Of a stretch of 64,000 bases of DNA, positions 33,631 through 41,253 are shown one piece after another. Both the position numbers and the translations under genes were made by a program. Source of the DNA: JAJRXR01 sp041987545 (GTDB taxonomy: Bacteria > Planctomycetota > Phycisphaerae > Phycisphaerales > UBA1924); NCBI GenBank assembly GCA_041987545.1, contig JBHIWH010000009.1, positions 1-64,000 of the forward strand, in the 5' to 3' direction. Under the pieces are notes generated by a model that saw only the letters and a list, made by a program, of their open reading frames with translations, did no database searches and was not told the DNA's origin. Position 1 is the stretch's first letter. The number at the start of each line of letters is the position of its first letter.

Positions 33631-34767
33631 TCAGCCCCGCTCGGCGAGCAGCTGGCGGGCCAGGCGGCCGATGCCGTCGGTCAGGATCGCGATCGCCCGG
33701 AGGTACTCGGGCAGCTCCAGGCGTTCCTCGGGGGTGTGGTCGAGGGTGGAGTCCCCGGGGCCGTAGGCGGCGATCGGGCAGCCCCAGACCGGGGCGACGA
33801 CGTTGAGGTCGGCGGTGCCGGTCTTGAGCTTGTGGCGGGGCCGCTCGCCGGCGGCGCGGATCGAGGCCGTCATCGCCCGGACGACCGGGTCGTTGCGCTC
33901 GACGCGGTGGGCCCGCTCGCGGCCGGTGACGCGGACGTCGGCGGCCGGGTCGATCGAGTGCAGCTCCTGCTCGAGCAGCTCGGGGGTGATCCAGTCGGGG
34001 AGGCGGAAGCCGGCGAGCAGGCGGGCGCGGTCGGTGACGCCGTCGGAGTCGTGCGAGAGGTCGAGCACGGAGTGCTGGAGGATCTCAAAGGGCGATTCGC
34101 GGCCGTCGTTGAGCAGGTCGATGCGGGCGCGGACGGCGTTCCACCACTCGAGCAGGTCGTCGGCGGCGCTGGGGTCGGGGCCGGCGCTGTGGTGCGCCTC
34201 GCGGGCGACGTGGCGCTCGACGAGCAGGCGGCCCTTGTAGCCGAGGGTGACGGCGTCGGCGGCGCTGGGCTCGGCGACGATGCACGCGTCGGGGTTGAGC
34301 CTCGGCGCGACGGCGTTGGCGCCGGTCGAGTCGGCGGTCTCCTCCCCCACCGCCGCGACGACGCGCAGGCGGACGTTCTCGGGCAACTCGGCGCGGGCGG
34401 CGGCGAGCAGGTGCGTCGCCAGGGGGCCCTTGGCGTCGACGCTGCCCCGGCCGTGGAGCACGCCACCCTCGATGCGGACGGGGATGACGCCGGGGACGGT
34501 GTCGATGTGCCCCAGGCAGACGATCTCGATCGCGTCGTCGGCGGTCGAGCCACGGGTCGCGATGGCGCTTCCCACGTGGTCGATCTCGGTGGTGAAGCCG
34601 AGCCGGGCGGCGCGCTCGGCGAACAGGTGTGCGGCCTCGCGCTCGGCGCCGGAGACGCTGGCGGTTGCGACCAGGTCGTGGACCAGGTCGATCGCGGTCT
34701 GCTCGTCGAAGGGGTCGAGGGCGTTGGGAGCAGGCTGGGGGGCGCGGCGGGCGGAGAGGGTGGTCAT
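33631..34767 (-). CDS. lysK: [LysW]-lysine/ornithine hydrolase (M20 metallopeptidase)
   Basis: The last enzyme of this operon, 378 residues: a zinc-dependent M20 amidohydrolase that would release lysine or ornithine from the LysW carrier. Metal-site motifs are CLGHIDTVPG, GRGSVDAKGPLATHL, VGEETADSTGANAV and IVAEPS, with LKTGTADLNVVAPVWGCP and DHTPEERLEL at the C-terminal end. DapE and ArgE are the nearest alternatives; neighbouring lysW and lysX decide for a LysK-type enzyme. It overlaps the kinase gene by 4 bp (ATGA). Confidence 0.85.
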   Translation of the reverse strand: MTTLSARRAPQPAPNALDPFDEQTAIDLVHDLVATASVSGAEREAAHLFAERAARLGFTTEIDHVGSAIATRGSTADDAIEIVCLGHIDTVPGVIPVRIEGGVLHGRGSVDAKGPLATHLLAAARAELPENVRLRVVAAVGEETADSTGANAVAPRLNPDACIVAEPSAADAVTLGYKGRLLVERHVAREAHHSAGPDPSAADDLLEWWNAVRARIDLLNDGRESPFEILQHSVLDLSHDSDGVTDRARLLAGFRLPDWITPELLEQELHSIDPAADVRVTGRERAHRVERNDPVVRAMTASIRAAGERPRHKLKTGTADLNVVAPVWGCPIAAYGPGDSTLDHTPEERLELPEYLRAIAILTDGIGRLARQLLAERG

Positions 34768-35591
34768 GCGTGGGCTCCCTCGAAGACGGTGCCGGCGCCC
34801 GAGCGGGCGCTGGCGATGGGTGAGTCGGCGTTGGCCGAGGCGATGACGACGCGGGAGACGCCCCCCGTTATCGCCTCCTCGGCGGCGAGGACCTTGTTCT
34901 TCATGCGTCCCTTGGCGGCGGTGCGGACAGCCTCGTCGCCCGGGGCGGCGGTCGCGATGAGGCTGGTCCGGTCGGCGGGGTCGCGGAGGACGCCCGGGAC
35001 GTTGGACAGGAGCAGCAGCTCGTTGGCGCCCAAGGCGGCGGCGGTGATCGCCGCGGCGCGGTCGGCGTCCACGTTGATCGCCTCGTTGTCGGCGCTCAGG
35101 GCGGGCGGGCAGAGCACTGGCGTGCGGCCGTGGTCGAGGAGCATGCCGAGGAACGCCCCGTCCACGCGCTCGACGCGGCCCGAGAGGTCGTCGCGGATGA
35201 TGACGGTCCGCCCGTCCTCGACGGCGCGGATGGCGTCCTTGCGGGCGCCCCGCCAGACTCCGCCGTCGATCCCCGACATACCGACCGCGTCCACGCCGAG
35301 CTGGTGGAGGCGTTCGACGACGCCCTTGTTGATCTTGCCGCAGTAGGCCATCTCGAAGATCTCGAGGGTCGTGCGGTCGGTCCGGCGGCTGGTGTGCCCG
35401 GAGGGGCTGGTGATGAAGGTCGGCGGGTGGCCGAGCTGGTCCTGGAGGACGTTGGTCTCGTGCGACCCGCCATGCACGAGGACGACGCGGGCGCCGCCCG
35501 CGACGAGGGTTGCGATCTCGGCGAGAGCGGGCTCGAGGTCGATGCCCTCGCCGCCGCCGATCTTGATGACGATTGTGTTGGGGGTGGTCAT
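34764..35591 (-). CDS. lysZ: [LysW]-aminoadipate/glutamate kinase (ArgB family)
   Basis: An amino-acid kinase of 275 residues that phosphorylates the side-chain carboxyl of the LysW-bound aminoadipate or glutamate. It has IVIKIGGGEGIDL at the N-terminus, VVLVHGGSHETNVL, FEMAYCGKINKGVVERL, and INVDADRAAAITAAALGANELLLLSNVPGVL in the second lobe, with the KGRMKNKVLAAEEAI lysine motif. The glycine-rich start matches LysZ/ArgB proteins that act on carrier-bound substrates. The enzyme probably serves in place of classical ArgB. 57 bp separate it from argC, and that gap holds a palindromic element. Confidence 0.87.
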   Translation of the reverse strand: MTTPNTIVIKIGGGEGIDLEPALAEIATLVAGGARVVLVHGGSHETNVLQDQLGHPPTFITSPSGHTSRRTDRTTLEIFEMAYCGKINKGVVERLHQLGVDAVGMSGIDGGVWRGARKDAIRAVEDGRTVIIRDDLSGRVERVDGAFLGMLLDHGRTPVLCPPALSADNEAINVDADRAAAITAAALGANELLLLSNVPGVLRDPADRTSLIATAAPGDEAVRTAAKGRMKNKVLAAEEAITGGVSRVVIASANADSPIASARSGAGTVFEGAHA

Positions 35592-35607
35592 GGCTTGGTG
35601 CTCGCTC

Positions 35608-35640
35608 GGGAGGGCTGGAATCCCTCCCCTCCGTGAGGCG
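35608..35640 (-). repeat. Palindromic intergenic element, copy 2
   Basis: GGGAGGGCT / ATCCCTCCC form a 9-bp stem with one mismatch around loop GGA, followed by CTCCGTGAGGCG. It lies inside the lysW operon, between argC and lysZ. The strand shown is that of the operon; the element itself reads forward on the plus strand. Confidence 0.72.
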
Positions 35641-35648
35641 CGGACGGG

Positions 35649-36677
35649 TCAGGCGGGGTGGAGGCCGGGGAAGGTGAGGCCCGTGGTCTCGGGGAGGCCC
35701 AGGGCGGCGTTCATGGACTGGACGGCGCTGCCGGCGGCGCCCTTCATCAGGTTGTCGATGGCGCAGATCGAGACGATCCGCCCGGTGCGTTCATCGACAT
35801 CGAAGCCGACGTCGGCGTAGTTCGAGCCGGCGAGGATCTTGGGGTCGGGCAGGCGGTGGATGCCGTTGCGCTCGCGGACGATGCGGACGAAGGGCTCGGC
35901 GGCGTAGGCCTCGCGGTAGTGCTTCCAGAGCTCGCGGTGGTCGATGCGCTGCGTCGGGATGACGTGGGCGGTGCACAGGGCGCCCCGGACCATCTCGATG
36001 GCGGTCACGCAGACGTCGAGCTGGAAGTCGCCCAGCTCCTGGGAGACCTCGGCGGCGTGGCGGTGCCCGGTCGGCGCGTACGTGCGGACGGCGCCGGAGC
36101 GCTCCGGGTGGTGGGACGAGGCCGACGCCTCGGCGCCGGCCTCCGACGAGCCGACCTTGATGTCGGCGATGACTCGGTCGATCAGGCCGGCGCGGGCCAG
36201 GGGGAGGAGGGCGAGGTTCATGGCCGTCGCATTGCAGCCGACGCCGGAGATCAGGCGGGCGCCCGACATGCGACGACGGTGCAGCTCGGGCAGGCCGTAG
36301 ACCGCCGAGTCGAGCATGTTCGGCGCCGGGTGCTCGGAGCCGTACCACTCCTGGTAGGCGGCGCCCGAGCGGAGGCGGAAGTCGGCGGAGAGGTCGATGA
36401 CCGTCTTGCCGAGGCCGAGCCAGTGGTCGATCTTGCCGGCCGCGTGCCCGTGGGGCATGCAGAGGAAGAGGACGTCCACGCTTTCCAGGTCGTCGGGGGC
36501 GCGGAAGTTGAGTTCGGTGCGTCCCCGGAGGTTGGGGTGGACGCGGTGGACGGGCTGGCCCTCGAGCTTGCGTGAGGTCGCGCCGACGACCTCGGCCTCG
36601 GGGTGGTCGAGGAGGAGTCGGAGCAGTTCGCCCCCGGTGTAGCCGGAGGCGCCGATGATGGCGGCGGAGACGGTCAT
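35649..36677 (-). CDS. argC: N-acetyl-gamma-glutamyl-phosphate/[LysW]-aminoadipyl-phosphate reductase
   Basis: An NADPH-dependent reductase of 342 residues that turns the acyl phosphate into a semialdehyde. The Rossmann loop is IIGASGYTGGELLRLL, the mid-section has DVLFLCMPHGHA and VIDLSADFRL, and the catalytic cysteine lies in LISGVGCNATAMNLALLPL (YPGCYPT in classical ArgC). GVGCNAT is typical of LysY-type members in LysW operons. The C-terminus has NLMKGAAGSAVQSMNAALG. The start overlaps the lysX stop by 4 bp. The same protein could be called lysY; whether lysine, arginine or both are made cannot be settled here. Confidence 0.9.
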   Translation of the reverse strand: MTVSAAIIGASGYTGGELLRLLLDHPEAEVVGATSRKLEGQPVHRVHPNLRGRTELNFRAPDDLESVDVLFLCMPHGHAAGKIDHWLGLGKTVIDLSADFRLRSGAAYQEWYGSEHPAPNMLDSAVYGLPELHRRRMSGARLISGVGCNATAMNLALLPLARAGLIDRVIADIKVGSSEAGAEASASSHHPERSGAVRTYAPTGHRHAAEVSQELGDFQLDVCVTAIEMVRGALCTAHVIPTQRIDHRELWKHYREAYAAEPFVRIVRERNGIHRLPDPKILAGSNYADVGFDVDERTGRIVSICAIDNLMKGAAGSAVQSMNAALGLPETTGLTFPGLHPA

Positions 36678-37567
36678 GAACGGGATCCAGTCGCGGTGGG
36701 CGTTGCGGCGTCCGATGCCGGGGTGGAGGCGAGCGAGAGGGCGTGGTCCACGATCGCGCCGGGGATGTCCACGCCGGTGGCGTCGATGGAGTTGCGGAAC
36801 TCCATGGAGTGGTTGATCTCGTTGACGAGCAGGCCGCGGCGTGGGCACTCGAACAGGTCGATGGCGACGGCGTCGCCCCCGACGCAGGCCGCGGCGCGGC
36901 GGCAGATGTCGGCGATGTCGGGCGTGACCTCGACGCCCTTGGCCGAGCCGCCCCGGGCGGTGTTGGTGATCCAGTGCTCGCTGGAGCGGGCGATTGCGGC
37001 GATGGGCTCGCCCGCGACGACGAAGACGCGGAGGTCCCGGTCGGGCTTGGCGACCAGCTCCTGGATGTAGTAGACGTGGTGGGCGACCGAGCCGAGGACG
37101 GCCTTGTGCTCGATGATCGCCTCGGCGGCGTGCCGGTCGTTGACCCGCGAGACGAGTCTCCCCCACGAGCCAACGGTCGGCTTGATGACGCAGGGGTAGC
37201 CGATGTTCTCGCAGGCCTCGAGGGCGGCCTCGGGCGAGAGGGCGGCGAGGGTGCGGGGGGACGGCACGCCCGCGGATTCGAGGGCCAGGGTCGTCCGGAG
37301 CTTGTCGGCGCAGATGTCGATCGTCTCGGCGGGGTTGACGCAGCGCACGCCGTAGGACTCGAGGATCCGGACCGCGTTGAGCGAGGAGGTCAGGCTGAGG
37401 CAGCGGTCGATGACGAGGTCGAACTCGCGCCAGCGGCCCGGGTCGCCCAGGTCGAAGACAGGCTCGCGGAGGTCGATCGTCTCGGCGGTGAAGCCGCGGC
37501 GTTCGATCGCGTCGAGGACGAGTCGCTCCTCGACGCGGAGGCGGGAATGGAGCATGGCGATGCGCAC
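36674..37567 (-). CDS. lysX: LysX-type ATP-grasp ligase: joins the amino group of aminoadipate/glutamate to LysW
   Basis: An ATP-grasp ligase of the RimK superfamily, 297 residues. It protects the amino group of 2-aminoadipate or glutamate by linking it to the C-terminal glutamate of LysW. It shows RCLSLTSSLNAVRILESYG, CADKLRTTLALESAGVPSP, the ATP site PCVIKPTVGSWGRLVSRV and the Mg site LLVNEINHSMEFRNS, which is diagnostic for LysX/ArgX. The last 20 residues are a low-complexity extension. The start ATG follows a 90-bp spacer from lysW that carries a palindromic element. The LysX versus ArgX preference cannot be called with confidence. Confidence 0.9.
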   Translation of the reverse strand: MRIAMLHSRLRVEERLVLDAIERRGFTAETIDLREPVFDLGDPGRWREFDLVIDRCLSLTSSLNAVRILESYGVRCVNPAETIDICADKLRTTLALESAGVPSPRTLAALSPEAALEACENIGYPCVIKPTVGSWGRLVSRVNDRHAAEAIIEHKAVLGSVAHHVYYIQELVAKPDRDLRVFVVAGEPIAAIARSSEHWITNTARGGSAKGVEVTPDIADICRRAAACVGGDAVAIDLFECPRRGLLVNEINHSMEFRNSIDATGVDIPGAIVDHALSLASTPASDAATPTATGSRS

Positions 37568-37614
37568 GGTCGTGTCTCCGGGTGTGACGCGCGGACGGGG
37601 CGGACGATCAGGCG

Positions 37615-37652
37615 CCCGGGCTGGAAGCCCGGGCCTCCGAGAGGCGTGAGGC
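37615..37652 (-). repeat. Palindromic intergenic element, copy 3
   Basis: A perfect 8-bp stem CCCGGGCT / AGCCCGGG with loop GGA is followed by CCTCCGAGAGGCG and a second GTGAGGCG. It lies between lysW and lysX. The loop and 3' flank match copies 1 and 2, while the stem bases differ and still pair. Confidence 0.78.
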
Positions 37653-37657
37653 GGCGA

Positions 37658-37843
37658 TTACTCGCCCCAGTCTTCCTCGACCTCGGGGGCGAGTTCGAGG
37701 CGGATCGGCTCGCGGCTGGTGACCTCCAGCTCGGCGCTGCACTCGGGGCAGGTCGCGATCTGGCCGGCCAGGGGCGGGCGGTCGAAGCGGACCTGGGCGG
37801 CGCACTCGGGGCACTCGGCGGTGATCTGTGCGGTCTGGCTCAT
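37658..37843 (-). CDS. lysW: LysW amino-group carrier protein
   Basis: A 61-residue acidic carrier that holds biosynthetic intermediates on its C-terminal glutamate. It has a zinc finger of two CxxC pairs (CPECAAQV and CPECSAEL), a small beta domain and the diagnostic C-terminal tail EEDWGE. A GAAGGA Shine-Dalgarno precedes the ATG. It is the first structural gene of the operon lysW-lysX-argC-lysZ-lysK. A 28-codon leader ORF and a terminator lie upstream. The system is best known in Thermus and archaea; its presence in a planctomycete-like genome is notable. Confidence 0.95.
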   Translation of the reverse strand: MSQTAQITAECPECAAQVRFDRPPLAGQIATCPECSAELEVTSREPIRLELAPEVEEDWGE

Positions 37844-37903
37844 GGCGTGTGTCCTTCTCTGGGTGGCCCGTGCGGGGCCTGGTGGTGGGTTGGTGAGGAG
37901 TGC

Positions 37904-37940
37904 AAAAACAACAAGCCCCCAGACGGGGCGTCCGGGGGCT
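37904..37940 (-). terminator. Terminator/attenuator hairpin upstream of lysW
   Basis: On the minus strand AGCCCCC and GGGGGCT pair, with an inner GACG/CGTC, and are followed by TTGTTGTTTTT. It lies between the leader ORF and lysW, 61 bp before the lysW start. It could stop transcription or be relieved when the leader is translated slowly. Confidence 0.8.
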
Positions 37941-37978
37941 GGCCTTGGTTCCTGGGGCGGCCGGGGCTAAGTGTGGAC

Positions 37979-38065
37979 TCAGCTCCGACCGCGCACCGCC
38001 GCGGCGATCACCCGGACGCTCTGGGCGTCTTTGGCTTTCGCGGCTTTGGTGCAGTGAATCGTCAT
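37979..38065 (-). CDS. 28-residue leader peptide ORF of the lysW operon
   Basis: A short ORF, ATG to TGA, encoding a basic peptide (MTIHCTKAAKAKDAQ then SVRVIAAAVRGRS). Codons 7, 10 and 12 are lysine, all written AAA although AAG is by far the usual lysine codon in this window, and three arginines follow at 18, 25 and 27. A promoter (TTGACG-16-TACACT) lies 35-62 bp upstream and a strong terminator 39 bp downstream, then lysW. This is the layout of a translation-controlled attenuator sensing charged tRNA-Lys (perhaps tRNA-Arg). The Shine-Dalgarno is weak. It could instead be an independent small protein gene. Confidence 0.5.
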   Translation of the reverse strand: MTIHCTKAAKAKDAQSVRVIAAAVRGRS

Positions 38066-38099
38066 GGTCTTGAGTCCGCCCGGGATCGGGCGTGGGCCA

Positions 38100-38127
38100 A
38101 GTGTAGCCCCCCGCGCCCCGGCGTCAA
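38100..38127 (-). promoter_or_regulatory. Sigma70-type promoter for the leader and lysW operon
   Basis: On the minus strand TTGACG (38122-38127) and TACACT (38100-38105) are 16 bp apart. The predicted start of transcription near 38093 lies about 28 nt before the leader ORF. The rest of the 330-bp spacer between msrBA and lysW shows no other gene. Confidence 0.65.
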
Positions 38128-38172
38128 GCGGGCCGGTCCGGGTGGTGTATCGGCCCGCCGGGGCCCTCGGTT

Positions 38173-39198
38173 TCAGCCGATGCCGCAGCTCCGCCCGTGC
38201 TTGGCGTTGTAGTCCTGGTGGGCCTCCTCGGCCTCGTGGAACTCGGGCGCGGGCTCGATCTGGGTCACGATCTGGCGGCCGGCGAAGCGGTCGGTCCCGG
38301 TGAGGCGGGAGACGAACGCCCGGGCCGCGTCGAGCTGGGCGTCGGAGGTCGTGAAGATCGCGCTGCGGTACTGCGAGCCGACGTCCGGGCCCTGGCGGTC
38401 GCGCTGGGTCGGGTCGTGCATGCCGAAGAAGGCGGCGAGCAGAGCCTCGTAGCCGACCCGGGCCGGGTCGTAAATGACACGGACCGACTCGGCGTGCCCG
38501 GTGTCGCCCGAGCAGACCTGGCGGTAGGTCGGGTTCTCAGAGGCGCCGCCCTGGTAGCCGCTGGTCGCGTCGATGACGCCGTCGATGTTCTGGAATCGGT
38601 CCTCGACGCCCCAGAAGCAGCCGGCGGCGAAGTAGGCGGTGTCGGTCGTGGGCGGGCGGGAGCGCACGGGCAGGTCGTCGCCCTCGGCGAAGAACTCGAG
38701 GGAGACGGAGTTGAGGCAGTGGCGCTCGTGCGTCGGGGGCGGGCCGTCGGGGAAGACGTGGCCGAGGTGGGCGGTGCAGCGGGCGCAGACGATCTCGGTC
38801 CGCGTCATGCCGTGGGAGTGGTCCTCGATGCGTGCGACGTGGTCGGGGTCGGCGGGCTCGGTGAAGCTGGGCCAGCCGGAGCCGGAGTCGAACTTGGCGC
38901 CCGAGCGGAAGAGCGGGAGCCCGCAGAGGCGGCAGGCGTACAGGCCGTCGCGTTTGTTGTCGAGGAGGGTGCCGCAGAACGGACGCTCGGTGCCCTTGCG
39001 GAGGATGACGTCGCGCTCCTCGGGGGCGAGGTCGGCCGCGAGCCGCTCGATCGCGTCGGGCCCGAGGGGGCGGATGTCGTGGCCGGAGGCGGAGATGTTC
39101 TGGCGGCGGGGCTGGGATTCAGCGCGGCGGATGGCGAGCTCCTTGACAGAATCGATACCCGAGAGTGGTTGACCTGAAAGAACAAGCCTAGCCGGCAA
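38173..39198 (-). CDS. msrAB: Bifunctional methionine sulfoxide reductase, MsrB-MsrA fusion
   Basis: A repair enzyme for oxidised methionine, 341 residues. The N-terminal domain (about 50-180) is MsrB, acting on R-sulfoxides: KGTERPFCGTLLDNK, zinc pairs CRLCG and CARC, SGSGWPSF, and the catalytic cysteine in RHCLNSVSLEF. The C-terminal domain (about 188-341) is MsrA, for S-sulfoxides: YFAAGCFWGVEDRF, TSGYQGGASENPTY and DVGSQYRSAIF. The B-A order is less common than A-B. No ATG or GTG is available ahead of the MsrB domain. TTG 39198 is used here, although a good AAGGAG at about 39140 points to a start near codon 23, where only an ATC is in frame. Confidence 0.92.
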   Translation of the reverse strand: MPARLVLSGQPLSGIDSVKELAIRRAESQPRRQNISASGHDIRPLGPDAIERLAADLAPEERDVILRKGTERPFCGTLLDNKRDGLYACRLCGLPLFRSGAKFDSGSGWPSFTEPADPDHVARIEDHSHGMTRTEIVCARCTAHLGHVFPDGPPPTHERHCLNSVSLEFFAEGDDLPVRSRPPTTDTAYFAAGCFWGVEDRFQNIDGVIDATSGYQGGASENPTYRQVCSGDTGHAESVRVIYDPARVGYEALLAAFFGMHDPTQRDRQGPDVGSQYRSAIFTTSDAQLDAARAFVSRLTGTDRFAGRQIVTQIEPAPEFHEAEEAHQDYNAKHGRSCGIG

Positions 39199-39883
39199 CG
39201 TATTCCACGTTCGGCGCCTCGCGAATCCGTCGGAGCAAGTTGAACGCCGCCAATCCGATCAATGAGACGCCGAGCAGCAAGGCGGCGACCTGCGCGATGA
39301 GCCAGCCGAAGCCGTCGCGGGTCTCGGCGCGAAGGACGCCCAGCCGGAGATCTGATTCCGAGACGGCCTTCGCCGAGAACACGCTCGAGTCGGCGACCAA
39401 TCGCGGCTGGATCATCTCGAACGCCTGCGGAATCAGCGTATCTCGGTGCGACTCAAGGACCGCAGCCATCGGGAGACTCCCGCCAGCAATGGAGAACGTC
39501 AATGTCTCGCTCCGCGTGACCGGAAAACGGAACAGCCGGTTCCAAGGAGTATGGTCCCGACGCAGCCGAGGCGTCACTCTCCCGACGAACACGTGCCCCC
39601 TCGGCACGCTGCGGATCGCCGTGTCTGGGGTGGGAGGGTTCTCGTAGCTTCCGCTCACGAGATACACCGACGAAGTTCCCGTGAGGTCTTCAGGATTGCT
39701 GGATATCGCGACGGTGTGGATGGAGGGGAACGTGTCGATGACAGTACTACGAGATGGAACGCCGATGAGTGCGGGCACGAGCGTTGCGATCACGAGAACG
39801 ATGCCGGCGGAGGCGATGCACGATTCTGCCATGATGCCGAGGTGGCGTCCCATGAGCAGAGCATCGTACTTGGATCGGCGCAT
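39188..39883 (-). CDS. Hypothetical membrane protein
   Basis: An unrecognised 231-residue protein with a hydrophobic segment near each end (about 18-42 and 195-217) and an extracytoplasmic middle domain of about 150 residues. Base composition is clearly less GC-rich than in the neighbours. It overlaps the TTG start used for msrAB by 11 bp, so that start may be wrong or the genes coupled. No Shine-Dalgarno or convincing -10 was found. It resembles in layout the atypical secreted protein at 14670-15395. Confidence 0.62.
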   Translation of the reverse strand: MRRSKYDALLMGRHLGIMAESCIASAGIVLVIATLVPALIGVPSRSTVIDTFPSIHTVAISSNPEDLTGTSSVYLVSGSYENPPTPDTAIRSVPRGHVFVGRVTPRLRRDHTPWNRLFRFPVTRSETLTFSIAGGSLPMAAVLESHRDTLIPQAFEMIQPRLVADSSVFSAKAVSESDLRLGVLRAETRDGFGWLIAQVAALLLGVSLIGLAAFNLLRRIREAPNVEYVAG

Positions 39884-39906
39884 ACTTGGTAGTCCGTCCC
39901 GACGAA

Positions 39907-40977
39907 CTACGGTGTGCGCAGCCGAGGCCGCTCGCGAACGAACGATCGAACCCCGGCGCTGGCGCCACCCGACTCGGTCATCCCCCCCACCGTCGCCCAT
40001 CGGCCGGCGCCGAGCGGGACGAGGCCCCGGAGGTCCATGAGGGGGCCGCACGGCGAGGGGTGGGTCGTGAACGTCTGGGCGCCCGGATCGAAGACGAGCA
40101 GTTGGTCCAGGGGCGCCGAGGGGTTGCCGTCGTATCCGATCCCCGAGATGTTGTAGGGGTTGTCGGTCCCGCCGAGAACGTAGATCGGGCCGTCGGTGGA
40201 GTGCGTCGTGGAGGCCGCGGCCCGGTAGGTCGGGCGCCCGGGGTGCGCCGGCGCCTCGCGCCATTCGATGCGTCCGGGCTCGTCGGGGTCGAGGCGACCA
40301 ATGTAGACCGCGTCCGAGATGGCGAAACCGTCGGCGTCTGTGACGCCGTCGATCACCAGCAGCGTGTCGCCCGATATCCCGCCGGCGTGGCCGAAGAGGC
40401 CCGGGCCGGGCAGGGGCGTGCCCGCGGTCCATGTGTTGGAGTGGGTGTCAAAGAGCTGGACGTCGCGGACGTTGGCGTGCGCGGGGCCGTGCCAGCCCGA
40501 GACGAGCACGATCCACCGATCGCGCCAGACGGCGGCGAGCGTGTCGTCCACCTCGACGGGCGGGGGCGCCAGCTCGATCCACGCGTCGTCCGCGTCGTCG
40601 TAGCGGAGGAGGCGGGGCTCGGTGAGCTCGGTCCTCTCGTCCACGACGGCGTACCCGCCGATCAGGTAGACCTCGCCGGCGACGGTGACGGCGCTGGCGC
40701 CAATCTTCCCGCGGCCCCGGAGCGCCGGCGCGTCGGCGATCCGCCGCCAGTTCGAGTCGCCCGCGTCGATGCGGAAGCTCTCGGTCGTGATCGTGGCCGT
40801 GTCACTCGGGTCGGTGATGCCCATGAGCGAGTAGAGGGTCCACGAGCCGTCCGACCGAACGACCGAGGCGACGGCGTTGTTCGAGATCGGGGCTGGCAGG
40901 CCGGGGAGATGCGGCGGGCCGGCGCACCCGCCCGGTGCCAGCGCAGCCAAGACAAGCAAGCAGAGCCGAGCGACCAT
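39907..40977 (-). CDS. Kelch-repeat beta-propeller lipoprotein
   Basis: A 356-residue exported protein. The signal peptide ends in the lipobox APGGC, so it is likely lipid-anchored. The rest is a kelch-type propeller with repeated 'GG.....D....W' blades: YLIGGYAVVDE, LLRYDDADDAWIEL, VQLFDTHSNTWTAG, IYVLGGTDNPYN, LLVFDPGAQTF. Such proteins bind glycans or partner proteins; NanM-like epimerases are one example, but no catalytic residue can be assigned. TAGCCT lies 5 nt before the ATG. It sits just downstream of the glycosidase operon and may belong to the same physiology. Confidence 0.8.
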   Translation of the reverse strand: MVARLCLLVLAALAPGGCAGPPHLPGLPAPISNNAVASVVRSDGSWTLYSLMGITDPSDTATITTESFRIDAGDSNWRRIADAPALRGRGKIGASAVTVAGEVYLIGGYAVVDERTELTEPRLLRYDDADDAWIELAPPPVEVDDTLAAVWRDRWIVLVSGWHGPAHANVRDVQLFDTHSNTWTAGTPLPGPGLFGHAGGISGDTLLVIDGVTDADGFAISDAVYIGRLDPDEPGRIEWREAPAHPGRPTYRAAASTTHSTDGPIYVLGGTDNPYNISGIGYDGNPSAPLDQLLVFDPGAQTFTTHPSPCGPLMDLRGLVPLGAGRWATVGGMTESGGASAGVRSFVRERPRLRTP

Positions 40978-40982
40978 GCCCG

Positions 40983-40988
40983 AGGCTA
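40983..40988 (-). promoter_or_regulatory. Putative -10 box of the kelch gene (leaderless)
   Basis: On the minus strand TAGCCT ends 5 nt before the ATG at 40977. Confidence 0.4.
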
Positions 40989-41008
40989 CCGGGAGACGCG
41001 GCGCCGTG

Positions 41009-41239
41009 TCAGATGCGCAATCGGCGCGGACGAGGATTCACGAGCATGGCGCCCACGACCAGGCCGACCGCGGACCCCGGGGCCGGCGTCAGCACGAACC
41101 CGTCCACGTGCACGCGGACGTAGATATCCGCGGCTCGCACCGAGAGGAACTCGGCGTTGCGGGGCGCCCGCGTCGCCGAGTATCGCAGATCGGCCGCCGC
41201 GGGGAAGCCGCGGGGCGAGTCATGCAGGGCCGGGCGCAA
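41009..41239 (-). pseudogene. Remnant of a PEP-CTERM protein gene
   Basis: A 76-residue open frame whose end (ADIYVRVHVDGFVLTPAPGS, then GLVVGAMLVNPRPRRLRI) looks like a PEP-CTERM tail: Pro-Ala-Pro, a hydrophobic stretch and an arginine cluster. It compares well with the tail of the gene at 49565-50344. There is no signal peptide, and the only in-frame start is a TTG 14 bp after the glycosidase stop, so the N-terminal part appears deleted. It might still be translated by coupling. Confidence 0.4.
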
Positions 41240-41253
41240 CGAACCGAGACCGG

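Noticed and set aside
31912..35346. Open frame of 1144 codons on the plus strand, opposite the antiporter and lysK/lysZ
   Set aside because: Its composition is that of an antisense frame in GC-rich DNA, and it crosses three well-supported minus-strand genes with conserved motifs.
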